A program made the position numbers and the translations under genes. A model generated the notes under the pieces. It worked only from the letters and a program-made list of their open reading frames with translations. It was not told where the DNA came from and ran no database searches. From positions 11,268-75,267 of the forward strand of contig CAZMGT010000011.1 of assembly GCA_964565895.1 (NCBI GenBank): a stretch of DNA of 64,000 nt. Reading direction: 5' to 3'. Positions 32,861 to 42,050 of this stretch are shown here, in pieces. Within the stretch, counting starts at the first letter, position 1. Each line of letters starts with the position of its first letter. This DNA comes from CAZMGT01 sp964565895. GTDB taxonomy: Bacteria > Armatimonadota > Zipacnadia > UBA1398 > CAZMGT01.

Positions 32861-33877
32861 ATGGCCATGGGGCTTAACGTCGCCGTTGTCGGCTTCGGGC
32901 TTGTTGGCAAAACAATGGTGCGCGTGCTAAAGGAGCGCCGCTTCCCGGTGGACAAGCTAAAGATCCTCGCCCGCTCCACGCGCGACGAGGAGCTGGATGG
33001 GGAGACGTATCACGTAAAGCAAATCTCCGAGGAGGAGTTTGAAGGCGTTGACCTGGCCCTGTTTGCCGGCTCGGAGGGCGTCGGCGGGGCAAGCGCCACC
33101 TATGCGCCGGTTGCTGTGGAAAACGGCGCCGTGGTTATCGACAACTCAAGCACGTTCCGCATGGAGCCGGATGTGCCTCTCGTTGTCCCCGAGGTAAACT
33201 TCGAGGCCATTCCCAAGGGCTGTCAACTTATCGCAAACCCTAACTGCTCCACGATTCAAATGGTCGTGGCCCTTGCTCCTCTGCGCCGCTTTGGGATAAA
33301 GCGCGTGGTGGTGAGCACCTATCAGTCGGTCTCCGGCTGGGGGACGAAGGCCATGGAGCAGCTCACGGAGCAGACGCGAGCCATCCTCGCCGGCGAACAG
33401 CCGCAGGTGGACAGCGCCGTGTTCCCGCACCAAATCGCGTTTAACGTCTTGCCGCACATTGACGTTATGCTCGACGACGGCTCGTGCAAGGAAGAGTGGA
33501 AGATGGTTCACGAGACGCGGAAGATTTTCGGCGAGGAAAACCTGCCCATCAGCGCGACGACGGTGCGCGTGCCTGTATATGTGGGCCACGCCGAGGCGGT
33601 TAACGTGGAGCTGGAGCAGCCGCTGAGCGCCGCGCAGGCGCGCGAGGTGCTCGCCCAGGCGGAGGGCGTGGAGGTCATCGACGACCCGCAGGCCGCGCGC
33701 TACCCCCTGTGCATCGAGGCCGCGGGCAGCGACTTGGTTTACGTGGGGCGCATTCGCGAGGACCCCTCGGTGGAGCACGGGCTAAATATGTGGGTCGTCG
33801 CGGACAACCTGCGCAAGGGCGCAGCGACAAACGCCATTCAAATTGCTGAGAGGATGCTCCAGGCGGGCTACCTCTAA
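32861..33877 (+). CDS. asd: Aspartate-semialdehyde dehydrogenase
   Basis: Asd reduces aspartyl phosphate to aspartate semialdehyde, the branch point to lysine, threonine and methionine. The 338-residue product has the catalytic cysteine in NPNCSTIQ (Cys129) and substrate motifs SVSGWG and GHAEAVNVE. The nucleotide loop is unusual: VVGFGLVGK in place of the common GATGxVG. GGAAGGAG precedes the ATG at 32861; a second ATG at 32867 has better spacing and may be used. It is followed by dapA 80 bases later. Confidence 0.94.
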   Translation: MAMGLNVAVVGFGLVGKTMVRVLKERRFPVDKLKILARSTRDEELDGETYHVKQISEEEFEGVDLALFAGSEGVGGASATYAPVAVENGAVVIDNSSTFRMEPDVPLVVPEVNFEAIPKGCQLIANPNCSTIQMVVALAPLRRFGIKRVVVSTYQSVSGWGTKAMEQLTEQTRAILAGEQPQVDSAVFPHQIAFNVLPHIDVMLDDGSCKEEWKMVHETRKIFGEENLPISATTVRVPVYVGHAEAVNVELEQPLSAAQAREVLAQAEGVEVIDDPQAARYPLCIEAAGSDLVYVGRIREDPSVEHGLNMWVVADNLRKGAATNAIQIAERMLQAGYL

Positions 33878-33957
33878 GCGGGACATCGGCGCAGGAGTTA
33901 TCCCCGCGACGCAGAAAACAGTTTTGCCTGTGCAACCCGGGCAAGGGGTGAGCCGAC

Positions 33958-34857
33958 ATGCCGGAGATGCCCTATCTCCTTACCGCTATGGTCACGCCGT
34001 TTACCGAGCAGTATGAGCTGGACGTGCCACGCGCCAGGGAGCTTGCCCGCAAGCTTGTGCAAGAGGGCTCCGATGGCCTGGTGGTTACGGGAACCACGGG
34101 CGAGTCGCCCACGCTGAGTAAAGAGGAAAAACTTGCCCTGTATGAGGCGGTTAAGGAGGAGGTGGGCGAGGAAGTTTGCGTCGTCGCGGGGACCGGCGGA
34201 AACAACACCGCGGCGAGCGTGGAGCTTACCGAGGCCGCGGAAAACACGGGCGTGGACATGATCATGGCCGTTGTCCCGTACTACAACAAGCCCTCGGCGG
34301 AGGGCCTTTACGAGCACTTTAAGGCCATTGCCCAGGCGACGAAGCTTCCCGTGATCCTCTACAACGTCCCCTCGCGCACGGGGTCGAACATGTCCGCGAA
34401 AACGGTGGCCCAGCTCGCGCGCGATGTGCCAAACATCGTCGCCGTAAAGGAAGCCTCGGGAGACATGCAGCAGGTGGCCGATATTCGCGCGCAAACGCCG
34501 GAGGAATTTGTCATTTACTCGGGCAACGACGGCGACACGCTGCCCATCCTCGCCCTGGGGGGCCGGGGGGTAATTAGCGTCGCCTCGCACATTGTCGGCC
34601 GCGAGCTGCGGGAGATGATCGACAGCTTCCACCGGGGCGAGGCGAAGCGCGCGCTTGAGCTGCACCTTAAGCTGCTGCCCATTTTCAAGGCCTGCTTTGT
34701 GCCCGGGTCGCCCAACCCTTGTCCCGTTAAGGCTGCGTTGCGCATGGTGGGGTTCGATGTCGGCCCGCCGCGCTTGCCTCTCGTCGAGCCGAACGCGGAG
34801 CAGAAAACCGCTATTCGCGACGCGCTTTGCGCCTTTGGCTTGGAAGTGTGCGCATGA
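33958..34857 (+). CDS. dapA: 4-hydroxy-tetrahydrodipicolinate synthase
   Basis: DapA condenses pyruvate with aspartate semialdehyde. The 299-residue barrel protein has GTTGESPTL (Thr46-Thr47), LYNVPSRTG with Tyr135, and the Schiff-base lysine in VAVKEASGD at Lys164. GGGGTGAG lies 8 bases before the ATG. Its stop overlaps the RNase J start (ATGA at 34854), so the last two genes of this operon are coupled. Confidence 0.96.
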   Translation: MPEMPYLLTAMVTPFTEQYELDVPRARELARKLVQEGSDGLVVTGTTGESPTLSKEEKLALYEAVKEEVGEEVCVVAGTGGNNTAASVELTEAAENTGVDMIMAVVPYYNKPSAEGLYEHFKAIAQATKLPVILYNVPSRTGSNMSAKTVAQLARDVPNIVAVKEASGDMQQVADIRAQTPEEFVIYSGNDGDTLPILALGGRGVISVASHIVGRELREMIDSFHRGEAKRALELHLKLLPIFKACFVPGSPNPCPVKAALRMVGFDVGPPRLPLVEPNAEQKTAIRDALCAFGLEVCA

Positions 34858-36554
34858 CTGACCGCAGTGCGCTGCGCCTGACGTTTCTCGGCGGCGTCGG
34901 CGAAATTGGAAAAAACACGAGCGTTTTCGAATGCGGCGACGATATGATCGTCGTCGACGCCGGGGTTAAGTTTCCGGAGAGCGACCAGTTCGGCGTCGAC
35001 GTGGTCATTCCCGACTACAGCTACCTTAAGCAAAACGAAGAGCGCATTCGCGGGCTAGTCCTCACCCACGGGCACGAGGACCACCTTGGGGCGATCCCCT
35101 ACCTCGTGCGGGCAATCAAGCCCCCGCCGGTATATGGCACGAGGCTTACCCTGGGACTCATGCGCGCCAAGCTCAGCGAGTGGGACGACGTGCCCGAGAT
35201 CGAGGCGCATGAGGTAAAGGCCGGCGACGTTATCCGCTTGGGGTGCTTTGAGATCGAGTTCATCCACGTCAACCACAGTATTCCCGATAGCTGCGGGCTG
35301 GCGATCACCACGCCCGTGGGGATCATCGTGCACTCCGGCGACTTTAAGTTCGACCAGTCGCCCATTGACCTGCGCCCGCTAGACCTGGCGCGGTTCGCGT
35401 ATTACGGCGAGCGCGGCGTGCTTGCGTTTATCTCGGACTCCACAAACGTGGAAAAGCCCGGCTACGTGGCCTCGGAGCGCACCGTGGGCGAAGTGTTTCG
35501 GAGGATTTTCGAGGAGGCCCCGGGGCGCGTGCTCATCGCCACGTTTGCCTCGAACATCCACCGCATCCAGCAGGTAATCGACGTCTCCATGCTCACCGGG
35601 CGCAAGGTGTGCGTAGACGGGCGGAGCATGGTGGACAACGTTAAGGTCGCCTGCGAGCTGGGCTATCTGCGCTTTCCCGACGACGTGCGTATCGGCCACG
35701 GCGAGCTAGACGAGTATGACCCGCGCCAGATAACGATCATCACCACAGGGAGCCAGGGCGAGCCGATGGCCGCGCTGAGCCGCATGGCCGTGGGCGAGCA
35801 CCCCAAGATTAAGGTGCAGCCGGGCGACACGGTGATTATGTCCGCCACGCCTATTCCGGGAAACGAAGGGCTTATTTGGCGGACGATTAACAATCTGTTC
35901 CGCCTCGGGGCAAACGTCATCTACAGCGCGATCGAGGACGTGCACGTCTCGGGCCACGCCAACCAGGAGGAGCTGAAGATGCTCCTCAGCGTGGTGAGGC
36001 CGAAGTTCGTTATTCCGTTTCACGGCGAGCGGCGGCACCAGCATTATTACCGGCGGATGGCTCGCGAGCTGGGCATTCCCGAGGAGCGCATTTTCCTCCT
36101 CGAGCCCTACGAGGTGCTGGAGATTACCCCGGACGAGGCGCGCGTGGTGGAGCGCGTGGGCGAGGCGCCCGTGCTCGTGGACGGCGGGACGGTGGGCGAC
36201 GTGGGCGCCGCCGTGCTGAGGGAGCGGCGCAAGCTGTCCGAAGACGGAATCGTCTTCGTCTCCGCGGCGGTGAACACGGCCACGGGGGAGATCGTAGACG
36301 GCCCGGCGATCGAGACCGCGGGGTTCGTCTACGTGCCGGAGTCCGAGGAGCTGGTAGACGAGGCGCTGGATTGCGTGGCCGAGGTTGTTGAGGAGGCCGG
36401 GCCGGGGGCGGGGTTTGAGGAGCTGGAGGCCGCCGTGCGCCGCAGACTGAGCAGGCTGTTTGAGCAACGCGTGGGGCGCGAGCCCATTGTTGTGGCGACG
36501 ATTCTCGAAGTCTCCCCCGAGCGGTTGCAGGGCCGCGGGGGCGGGGAGCAATAG
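34854..36554 (+). CDS. rnj: Ribonuclease J
   Basis: RNase J is a beta-CASP metallo-beta-lactamase with endo- and 5'-3' exonuclease activity on RNA. The 566-residue product has GGVGEIGKN, the zinc motif HGHEDH (about residues 72-77), DSTN-type SDSTNVEKPG and GHANQEELKMLL near residue 370. The ATG at 34854 overlaps the dapA stop (ATGA). Its place after dapA matches rnjB after dapA in Bacillus. With pnp in the same run, the window carries two arms of RNA turnover. Confidence 0.95.
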   Translation: MTDRSALRLTFLGGVGEIGKNTSVFECGDDMIVVDAGVKFPESDQFGVDVVIPDYSYLKQNEERIRGLVLTHGHEDHLGAIPYLVRAIKPPPVYGTRLTLGLMRAKLSEWDDVPEIEAHEVKAGDVIRLGCFEIEFIHVNHSIPDSCGLAITTPVGIIVHSGDFKFDQSPIDLRPLDLARFAYYGERGVLAFISDSTNVEKPGYVASERTVGEVFRRIFEEAPGRVLIATFASNIHRIQQVIDVSMLTGRKVCVDGRSMVDNVKVACELGYLRFPDDVRIGHGELDEYDPRQITIITTGSQGEPMAALSRMAVGEHPKIKVQPGDTVIMSATPIPGNEGLIWRTINNLFRLGANVIYSAIEDVHVSGHANQEELKMLLSVVRPKFVIPFHGERRHQHYYRRMARELGIPEERIFLLEPYEVLEITPDEARVVERVGEAPVLVDGGTVGDVGAAVLRERRKLSEDGIVFVSAAVNTATGEIVDGPAIETAGFVYVPESEELVDEALDCVAEVVEEAGPGAGFEELEAAVRRRLSRLFEQRVGREPIVVATILEVSPERLQGRGGGEQ

Positions 36555-36589
36555 GGCCCGCCTGCCCTGCGGAGAGAGGAGAGAGCGAG

Positions 36590-37588
36590 GTGCCCAAGGT
36601 CGTCGTCGGCTTTGGCCCAAAGCAGCGCGCGCGGCACTTCCGCGAGGAGGCCCAGCGCATCCTCGAGAGCTTCGCCACAGAGATCGTCTATCGCGAAAGC
36701 GACGAGCCGTGGAGCGAGGAGGAGAAGGCCCGGGTTCTGCGCGACGCCGAGGCGTATATTACCGGCTGGGGCGACGGGCCGCTTACCGAGCGGGTGATCG
36801 ACGCCGCACAGCGCCTGCGCATCGTAGCCCTTGTCGGCTCAAGCGTGCGCCATCTCTGCCCGGAGGCGCTCTTTGCGCGGGGGATACACCTCACGAACAC
36901 GGCCAAGGCCGTGGGCGACACGGTGGCCGAGTTTACCCTGGGGATGATCCTCGCCTGGTGCCACCTTCTGCCGGAGTGGGACCGCGTGACGCGGGCCGGG
37001 GGATGGCGCGCGGAGTATCGCTGGCCCAAGTGGGACCTTACCGGCAAGACGGTGGGGCTGATCGGCTGCGGGGCCATCGGCCGGCGGGTGGTGGAGCTGC
37101 TCGCGCCGTTTCGCTGCAAGATCCTCGTCGCCGACCCGTATTTGCCCGACGAGGTCGCCGCGGAGCTTGGCGTGGAGAAGGTGTCGCTTGAGCGCGCGCT
37201 CTCTGAGCCGGAGATTATCTCCGTTCACGCCGGCTCGACGGAGGAGACCTATCATATGATCGGGCGCGAGCAGCTTGACCTGATTAAGGACAATGCCATT
37301 TTGATTAACACGGCACGCGGGGCGATTTTCGACGAGCAGGCGCTGGCCGAGAAGCTCAACGAGGGAAAGATCCGCGCCGCGCTGGACGTATTCGAAGAGG
37401 AGCCACTGCCCCAAGATAGTCCGCTGCGGGGCCTGCCCAATGTGCTCATCTCGCCGCACCTCGCCGCGTATTCCGAGGAGATGCTCCGGCGGGTAGGGAT
37501 CGCTGCGGCGGAGGACGTGAAGCGGTTTTTTGAAGGAAAGCCACCTCTGAACACCGTAACGCCAGAGATGGTCAAACGGATGACCTAG
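36590..37588 (+). CDS. D-isomer-specific 2-hydroxyacid dehydrogenase
   Basis: The 332-residue product has the NAD loop GLIGCGAIGRRV (residues about 149-160), the catalytic Arg in INTARGAIFDEQAL, Glu in DVFEEEPL and His in SPHLAAYSE, as in the phosphoglycerate/glyoxylate reductase family. The N-terminal substrate domain (ITGWGDGPLTERVI) is divergent, so the substrate is unknown. GTG at 36590 has GAGAGAGGAGAG upstream. It lies 35 bases after RNase J and 28 bases before the first ABC exporter gene, so may be in the same transcript as either. Confidence 0.85.
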   Translation: MPKVVVGFGPKQRARHFREEAQRILESFATEIVYRESDEPWSEEEKARVLRDAEAYITGWGDGPLTERVIDAAQRLRIVALVGSSVRHLCPEALFARGIHLTNTAKAVGDTVAEFTLGMILAWCHLLPEWDRVTRAGGWRAEYRWPKWDLTGKTVGLIGCGAIGRRVVELLAPFRCKILVADPYLPDEVAAELGVEKVSLERALSEPEIISVHAGSTEETYHMIGREQLDLIKDNAILINTARGAIFDEQALAEKLNEGKIRAALDVFEEEPLPQDSPLRGLPNVLISPHLAAYSEEMLRRVGIAAAEDVKRFFEGKPPLNTVTPEMVKRMT

Positions 37589-37616
37589 CCCCTTTCCCTG
37601 GCGGCGGGAGAAGGCC

Positions 37617-39365
37617 ATGCGCGCGCTGTTCCGTCTGCTCTCCTATCATCTGCGGCACAAGTGGCTGCTTGCCCTGGGCTTTCTCTTTTCGCTTTTGGGC
37701 ACGGGCTTCGGCGTGCTTACCCCGCAGGTGTTTCGCGTGGTAATCGATCGTGCGCTAGACCCCGCGGGCGCGGGCCTGCGCAGCATCCCCTGGCTGGCGC
37801 TGGCGATCATTGGCCTGGCCCTGGCGCGCGGGGCGCTGCAGTTTGGGCGCATGGTCGCCGTGGAAACCGCTGCCCAGCGCGTGTTGCGCAGCCTGCGCAA
37901 CGACCTGTTCGAGCACCTGCAGAAGCTTTCGTTTCGCTTCTTCGACACAGCGCGCACGGGCGACATCATCGCCCGGGCGACGAGCGACGCCGACGCCCTG
38001 CGCCGGTTCTTGGGGTTTGCCTCGTTTCAGCTTGTGGTCAGCGTAATTCAATTCGCCGCGGTGCTTGCCGTGTGCATTTGGATGGACTGGAAGCTGGCTC
38101 TTCTCGCTCTGGCCACCTCGCCTGTGCTCAGCCTGACTGCGTACCGCTTCGGCAGGCGCATCCGGCCAAAGTTTGAGCAAATTCGCCTGCAGATCGCCGA
38201 CATGACCGCTGTGCTTCAGGAAAACCTGAGCGGGCTGCGCGTGGTGCGCACCTATGTCCGCGAGCAACACGAGATCGAAAAGTTCTGCGCCGAGGCGTTC
38301 GCCCTGCTCGAGCGAAACATCGAGGCCGCCGGGCTATGGGCATTTTACGGCCCGCTAATGAACCTCATCAGCTCCGTGGGCACGACGATAATCCTCTACT
38401 ACGGCGGGTTGAAAATCGTCGCCGGGACGCTGACCATGGGCGAGTTCGTGGCGTTTATGGGCTATTACTTCATGCTTGGCTGGCCCGTGCGCATTTTGGG
38501 CTTTGCCATCGTCATGAGCCAGGCGGCGATCGCCGCGGCGCAGCGCATCTTCGCCATTTTAGACACCGAGCCCGAGGTTCAGGACGCGCCGGACGCGATC
38601 GACCTCGACGAGGTGCGCGGCGAGGTGCGCTTTGAGAACGTCTCGTTTTCCTACACTGCAGACGGCCCGCCGGCGCTGAGCAACATTAACCTCGTCGTGC
38701 GCCCGGGCGAGTGCGTGGCCTTGCTCGGGGGCACGGGCTCGGGGAAAACGACCCTGGTTAACCTTATCCCGCGCTTTTACGACCCTGACCAGGGCCGGGT
38801 GCTTATCGACGGTATTGATGTGCGCCGAATATCCCAGCGCAGCCTGCGCCGGCACGTGGGCTTTGTCCTGCAGGACACATTTTTGTTCTCGGCCACGCTG
38901 CGCGAGAACATCGCCTTCGCCAAGCCGGAGGCCACGGAGGAAGAGATCCGCCAAGCGGCGGAGCGCGCCGCGCTTACCCCGTTCATCGAGTCGCTTGAGC
39001 ACGGCTTAGAGACGGAGATCGGCGAGCGGGGGATTAGCCTAAGCGGCGGACAGCGCCAGCGCCTGGCCATCGCCCGGGCGATACTCATTGACCCGGCGAT
39101 TTTAATCCTCGACGACTGCACGTCGAGCGTAGACGCGGCCACGGAGCAGGCGATCCAGCGCGCGCTGCAGGAGCTGATGCGCGGACGGACGACGTTTATC
39201 ATCGCCCAGCGTCTGTCCACCGTGCGCAATGCAGACCGCATTGTCGTGCTCGAGGACGGGAAGATCGTGGAGCAGGGGAGGCACGAGGAGCTCGTTGCCC
39301 GGGGCGGGCGCTATGTCGAGATTCTGCGCGCGCACAGGGGCATTGTCGAGCCCGCCGCGGGCTAG
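37617..39365 (+). CDS. ABC exporter half-transporter, degenerate-site subunit
   Basis: The 582-residue protein has six membrane helices (about 20-300) and an ATPase domain with Walker A GGTGSGKTT and an intact signature SLSGGQRQR. Walker B ends ILDDCTSS, with Asp in place of the catalytic Glu, and the switch motif is IIAQRLST, with Gln in place of His. That is the pattern of the degenerate-site half of a heterodimeric exporter of the BmrC/D or TM287/288 kind. GGGAGAAGG lies before the ATG. The partner gene follows 27 bases later. Substrate (drug, lipid or peptide) unknown. Confidence 0.88.
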   Translation: MRALFRLLSYHLRHKWLLALGFLFSLLGTGFGVLTPQVFRVVIDRALDPAGAGLRSIPWLALAIIGLALARGALQFGRMVAVETAAQRVLRSLRNDLFEHLQKLSFRFFDTARTGDIIARATSDADALRRFLGFASFQLVVSVIQFAAVLAVCIWMDWKLALLALATSPVLSLTAYRFGRRIRPKFEQIRLQIADMTAVLQENLSGLRVVRTYVREQHEIEKFCAEAFALLERNIEAAGLWAFYGPLMNLISSVGTTIILYYGGLKIVAGTLTMGEFVAFMGYYFMLGWPVRILGFAIVMSQAAIAAAQRIFAILDTEPEVQDAPDAIDLDEVRGEVRFENVSFSYTADGPPALSNINLVVRPGECVALLGGTGSGKTTLVNLIPRFYDPDQGRVLIDGIDVRRISQRSLRRHVGFVLQDTFLFSATLRENIAFAKPEATEEEIRQAAERAALTPFIESLEHGLETEIGERGISLSGGQRQRLAIARAILIDPAILILDDCTSSVDAATEQAIQRALQELMRGRTTFIIAQRLSTVRNADRIVVLEDGKIVEQGRHEELVARGGRYVEILRAHRGIVEPAAG

Positions 39366-39392
39366 GGCGCGTAGGAAGGCGGCTAGCAGACG

Positions 39393-41279
39393 ATGCGCTG
39401 GCATATGCGACTGAGCGAGGAGCCCGAGAAGACGGTCGTCAGCCGCGCCACGCTCGTGCGCCTGGTTAAGCTTGTCGCTCCATACAAGGGCCGGCTGGCG
39501 CTGGCCTTTGCCCTAACTCTGGTGGTCACCGCGGTAGGCATGGCCGGGCCGTATATTATGAAGCTGGCCATCGACGAGGGGTTTGCCAAGCGCAACGTGC
39601 AACTGATCGAAACGCTCGCCTTGGTGTTCATCGGGGCGCAGGTAGTGAACTTCTTCGCCGCATGGGGCGCGGGGCTGACCATCGCCAAGCTCGGCCAGCA
39701 CGCCGTCTACGATCTCCGCGCGCGGCTGTTTGGGCACCTGCAGGTGCTCAGCCTGTCGTTTTTCGACAAGCGCCGTGTGGGGAGCATTATGTCGCGCGTG
39801 ACCAACGACATCGACACGCTCAACGAGTTCGTCTCCTCAGGCCTGGTTAACGCGCTGACGGACCTGCTCACGCTTGTCGGGGTTATTGCCATCATGTGCA
39901 AGATGCACGCGCGGCTGACGCTTTACGTTCTGGTCGTCGCGCCGGCGTCGATGCTCTTGCTCATGCCCCTGCAGAGGAAGCTGCGCGCAGCGTATAGGGC
40001 GACGCGGGAGAAGATCGCCGCGGTAACGGGGTTTTTGCAGGAGGCCATCTCGGGCATTAGGGTGATTAAAAGCTTCTGCCGCGAGGGCGCCTACGACGAG
40101 AAGTTTCGCACGGCCAACGACGAGTACTATCAGGCGAGTATGCGCGCGTTTCGTCTATTTGCCGTGTTCTTGCCTGGCGTCGAGCTAAGTGGCGCCGTGG
40201 CTACCTGTGTGATCATTTGGTATGGCTGCGTAGCGCTTGCGAAAAAGCACGCCGCGGCGACCCTGGGCGTTGCCATCTCTCCCGCGGAGCAGGCGATGTC
40301 TGTCGGGCTGATCCTCGCATTTTTGGGCTATCTGGATCGGCTGATGATGCCCCTGCGCAGCCTCGCTCAGCTATATAACATGGTGCAGTCCGCCGCCGCC
40401 GGGGCCGAGCGCGTGTTTGAAATGCAGGACGAAAAGCCCGAGGTGACCGACCCGCCGGACGCCGCCGAGCTGCCGCGGCTTGAGCGCGAGATCCGCGTCG
40501 AGGGCCTGTGGTTTGCCTATGAGGACGAGGAGTATGTTTTGCGCGATGTCTCGCTGACCATTCCCGCGGGCAAGGTCGTCGCCCTCGTCGGGCCCACGGG
40601 GGCGGGGAAAAGCACGCTGGTTAAGCTTCTCTCGCGTATGTACGACCCCCAGCGGGGGAGGATCTTGTTCGACGGGCGCGACATTCGCGAGGTAACGCAG
40701 GCCTCGCTCCGCCGCCAGATGGGCATTGTGCTCCAGGAGACGTTTTTGTTCTCGGGCACGGTGCGCGAGAACATTCGCTACGGCCGGCTCGAGGCGAGCG
40801 ACGAGGAGGTGGAGCGTGCCGCGCGCGCGGTAGACGCCGACCGGTTCATCCGCCGCCTGCCCCAGGGATATGAGACGCGCGTGGGCGAGAGGGGAACGGT
40901 GCTCTCCATGGGCCAGCGCCAGCTCATCGCCTTCGCGCGCGCCCTGCTCGCCGACCCGGCGATCCTCATCCTCGACGAGGCAACCTCGAGCGTGGATGTT
41001 TACACGGAAAGCGTTATTCAGCGCAGCCTGAAGAAGCTGATGAAGGGCCGGACGTGCATCGTCATCGCCCACCGCCTGTCCACGGTGATCGACGCGGATA
41101 TTATCTACGTTCTAGACAAGGGGCGGATTGTAGACCGCGGGACGCACCGCGAGCTGATGGCCCGTGGGGGGCTTTATGCCATGCTCTACGGGATACAGTT
41201 TCGCGATGTGCAGATAGACGACAACGTTCCCCTGCGGCGGCCGCTGCGGCCGCCAGGAAGGCTCGCCCCGGAGCACTAG
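39393..41279 (+). CDS. ABC exporter half-transporter, catalytic subunit
   Basis: The 628-residue protein has six membrane helices (about 30-330) and an ATPase domain with Walker A GPTGAGKST, an intact Walker B and Glu (ILDEATSS) and switch His (IAHRLST). Its signature is degraded, LSMGQRQL instead of LSGGQ. Paired with the upstream gene it makes one consensus ATP site (this Walker B with the partner's LSGGQ) and one degenerate site. A Pro/Arg-rich basic tail ends the protein. GGAAGG lies 13 bases before the ATG; an ATG at 39405 is an alternative. Confidence 0.88.
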   Translation: MRWHMRLSEEPEKTVVSRATLVRLVKLVAPYKGRLALAFALTLVVTAVGMAGPYIMKLAIDEGFAKRNVQLIETLALVFIGAQVVNFFAAWGAGLTIAKLGQHAVYDLRARLFGHLQVLSLSFFDKRRVGSIMSRVTNDIDTLNEFVSSGLVNALTDLLTLVGVIAIMCKMHARLTLYVLVVAPASMLLLMPLQRKLRAAYRATREKIAAVTGFLQEAISGIRVIKSFCREGAYDEKFRTANDEYYQASMRAFRLFAVFLPGVELSGAVATCVIIWYGCVALAKKHAAATLGVAISPAEQAMSVGLILAFLGYLDRLMMPLRSLAQLYNMVQSAAAGAERVFEMQDEKPEVTDPPDAAELPRLEREIRVEGLWFAYEDEEYVLRDVSLTIPAGKVVALVGPTGAGKSTLVKLLSRMYDPQRGRILFDGRDIREVTQASLRRQMGIVLQETFLFSGTVRENIRYGRLEASDEEVERAARAVDADRFIRRLPQGYETRVGERGTVLSMGQRQLIAFARALLADPAILILDEATSSVDVYTESVIQRSLKKLMKGRTCIVIAHRLSTVIDADIIYVLDKGRIVDRGTHRELMARGGLYAMLYGIQFRDVQIDDNVPLRRPLRPPGRLAPEH

Positions 41280-41313
41280 CAGGCAGCGAAGCGCAGCGCG
41301 CTCGCGCGGAATG

Positions 41314-41322
41314 TGGTAAAAT
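41314..41322 (+). promoter_or_regulatory. Extended -10 of the membrane protease gene
   Basis: TGGTAAAAT is a TGn-extended -10 (TAAAAT at 41317-41322). No clear -35 is seen in the GC-rich upstream stretch. It lies 38 bases before the ATG at 41361. Confidence 0.45.
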
Positions 41323-41360
41323 TAGCGGCTGGCATGAGGGAAAAGCTGGGGTGATGGGCA

Positions 41361-42044
41361 ATGTGGTTCTGGTTCGGCGACCCTTTGTATCTCGCGGTGA
41401 TGATTTTCGGGCTGACCGTTACCGGCCTGGCCACGCTGTGGGTTAAAACGACCTATGCCCGTTGGTCGCAGGTGCCCACCGCGCGGCGGCTCACTGGGGC
41501 CGAGGTGGCCCATGAGATCTTGCGCAGAAATGGTATTTTCGACGTGCGAATCGAGATGGCCCGCGGGTGGCTCACCGACCACTACGACCCGCGCACGCGC
41601 ACCCTGCGCCTGTCGCCCGAGGTGGCGCGGGGGGTGTCAGTCGCTGCGGCGGGGATCGCCGCGCACGAGGTGGGCCACGCCATTCAGCACGCCACGCGCT
41701 ATCCCGCGCTCGCCCTGCGCTCGGGACTGGTCGCCTGGGCGAGCATGAGCCACATTGCCCTGTATATGATTCTCTTCGGCTGGTTCTTGCGCAACCAAGG
41801 GCTGATGACTATCGGGCTGGTGGCCTTTGCCGGCTCTGTGCTCTTTTCGCTCGTTACCTTGCCCGTAGAGATCAACGCCAGCGTGCGCGCCACGCGCCAC
41901 CTTGAGGCCGCCGGCGTGTTGCTTCCCGAGGAGCTCGCCGGCGCGCGCAAAGTGCTTATGGCGGCCGCGATGACCTACGTCGCCGCGGCGCTTACGGCGA
42001 TCGTCCAGTTCCTCTACTTCTTCTTCCTGCGCTCGCGCGACTAG
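41361..42044 (+). CDS. yugP: Membrane zinc metallopeptidase, YugP family
   Basis: The 227-residue protein has membrane segments near residues 5-25, 125-142 and 145-162, and near the C-terminus, and a zinc protease motif HEVGHAIQH at about 101-109. This matches the neutral-zinc-protease YugP family, of unknown substrate. The order fits: an N-terminal helix, the metalloprotease motif just before the helix pair, and a final hydrophobic tail with LRSRD. It converges on argD with only 6 bases between the stops. Confidence 0.88.
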   Translation: MWFWFGDPLYLAVMIFGLTVTGLATLWVKTTYARWSQVPTARRLTGAEVAHEILRRNGIFDVRIEMARGWLTDHYDPRTRTLRLSPEVARGVSVAAAGIAAHEVGHAIQHATRYPALALRSGLVAWASMSHIALYMILFGWFLRNQGLMTIGLVAFAGSVLFSLVTLPVEINASVRATRHLEAAGVLLPEELAGARKVLMAAAMTYVAAALTAIVQFLYFFFLRSRD

Positions 42045-42050
42045 CGGCGC

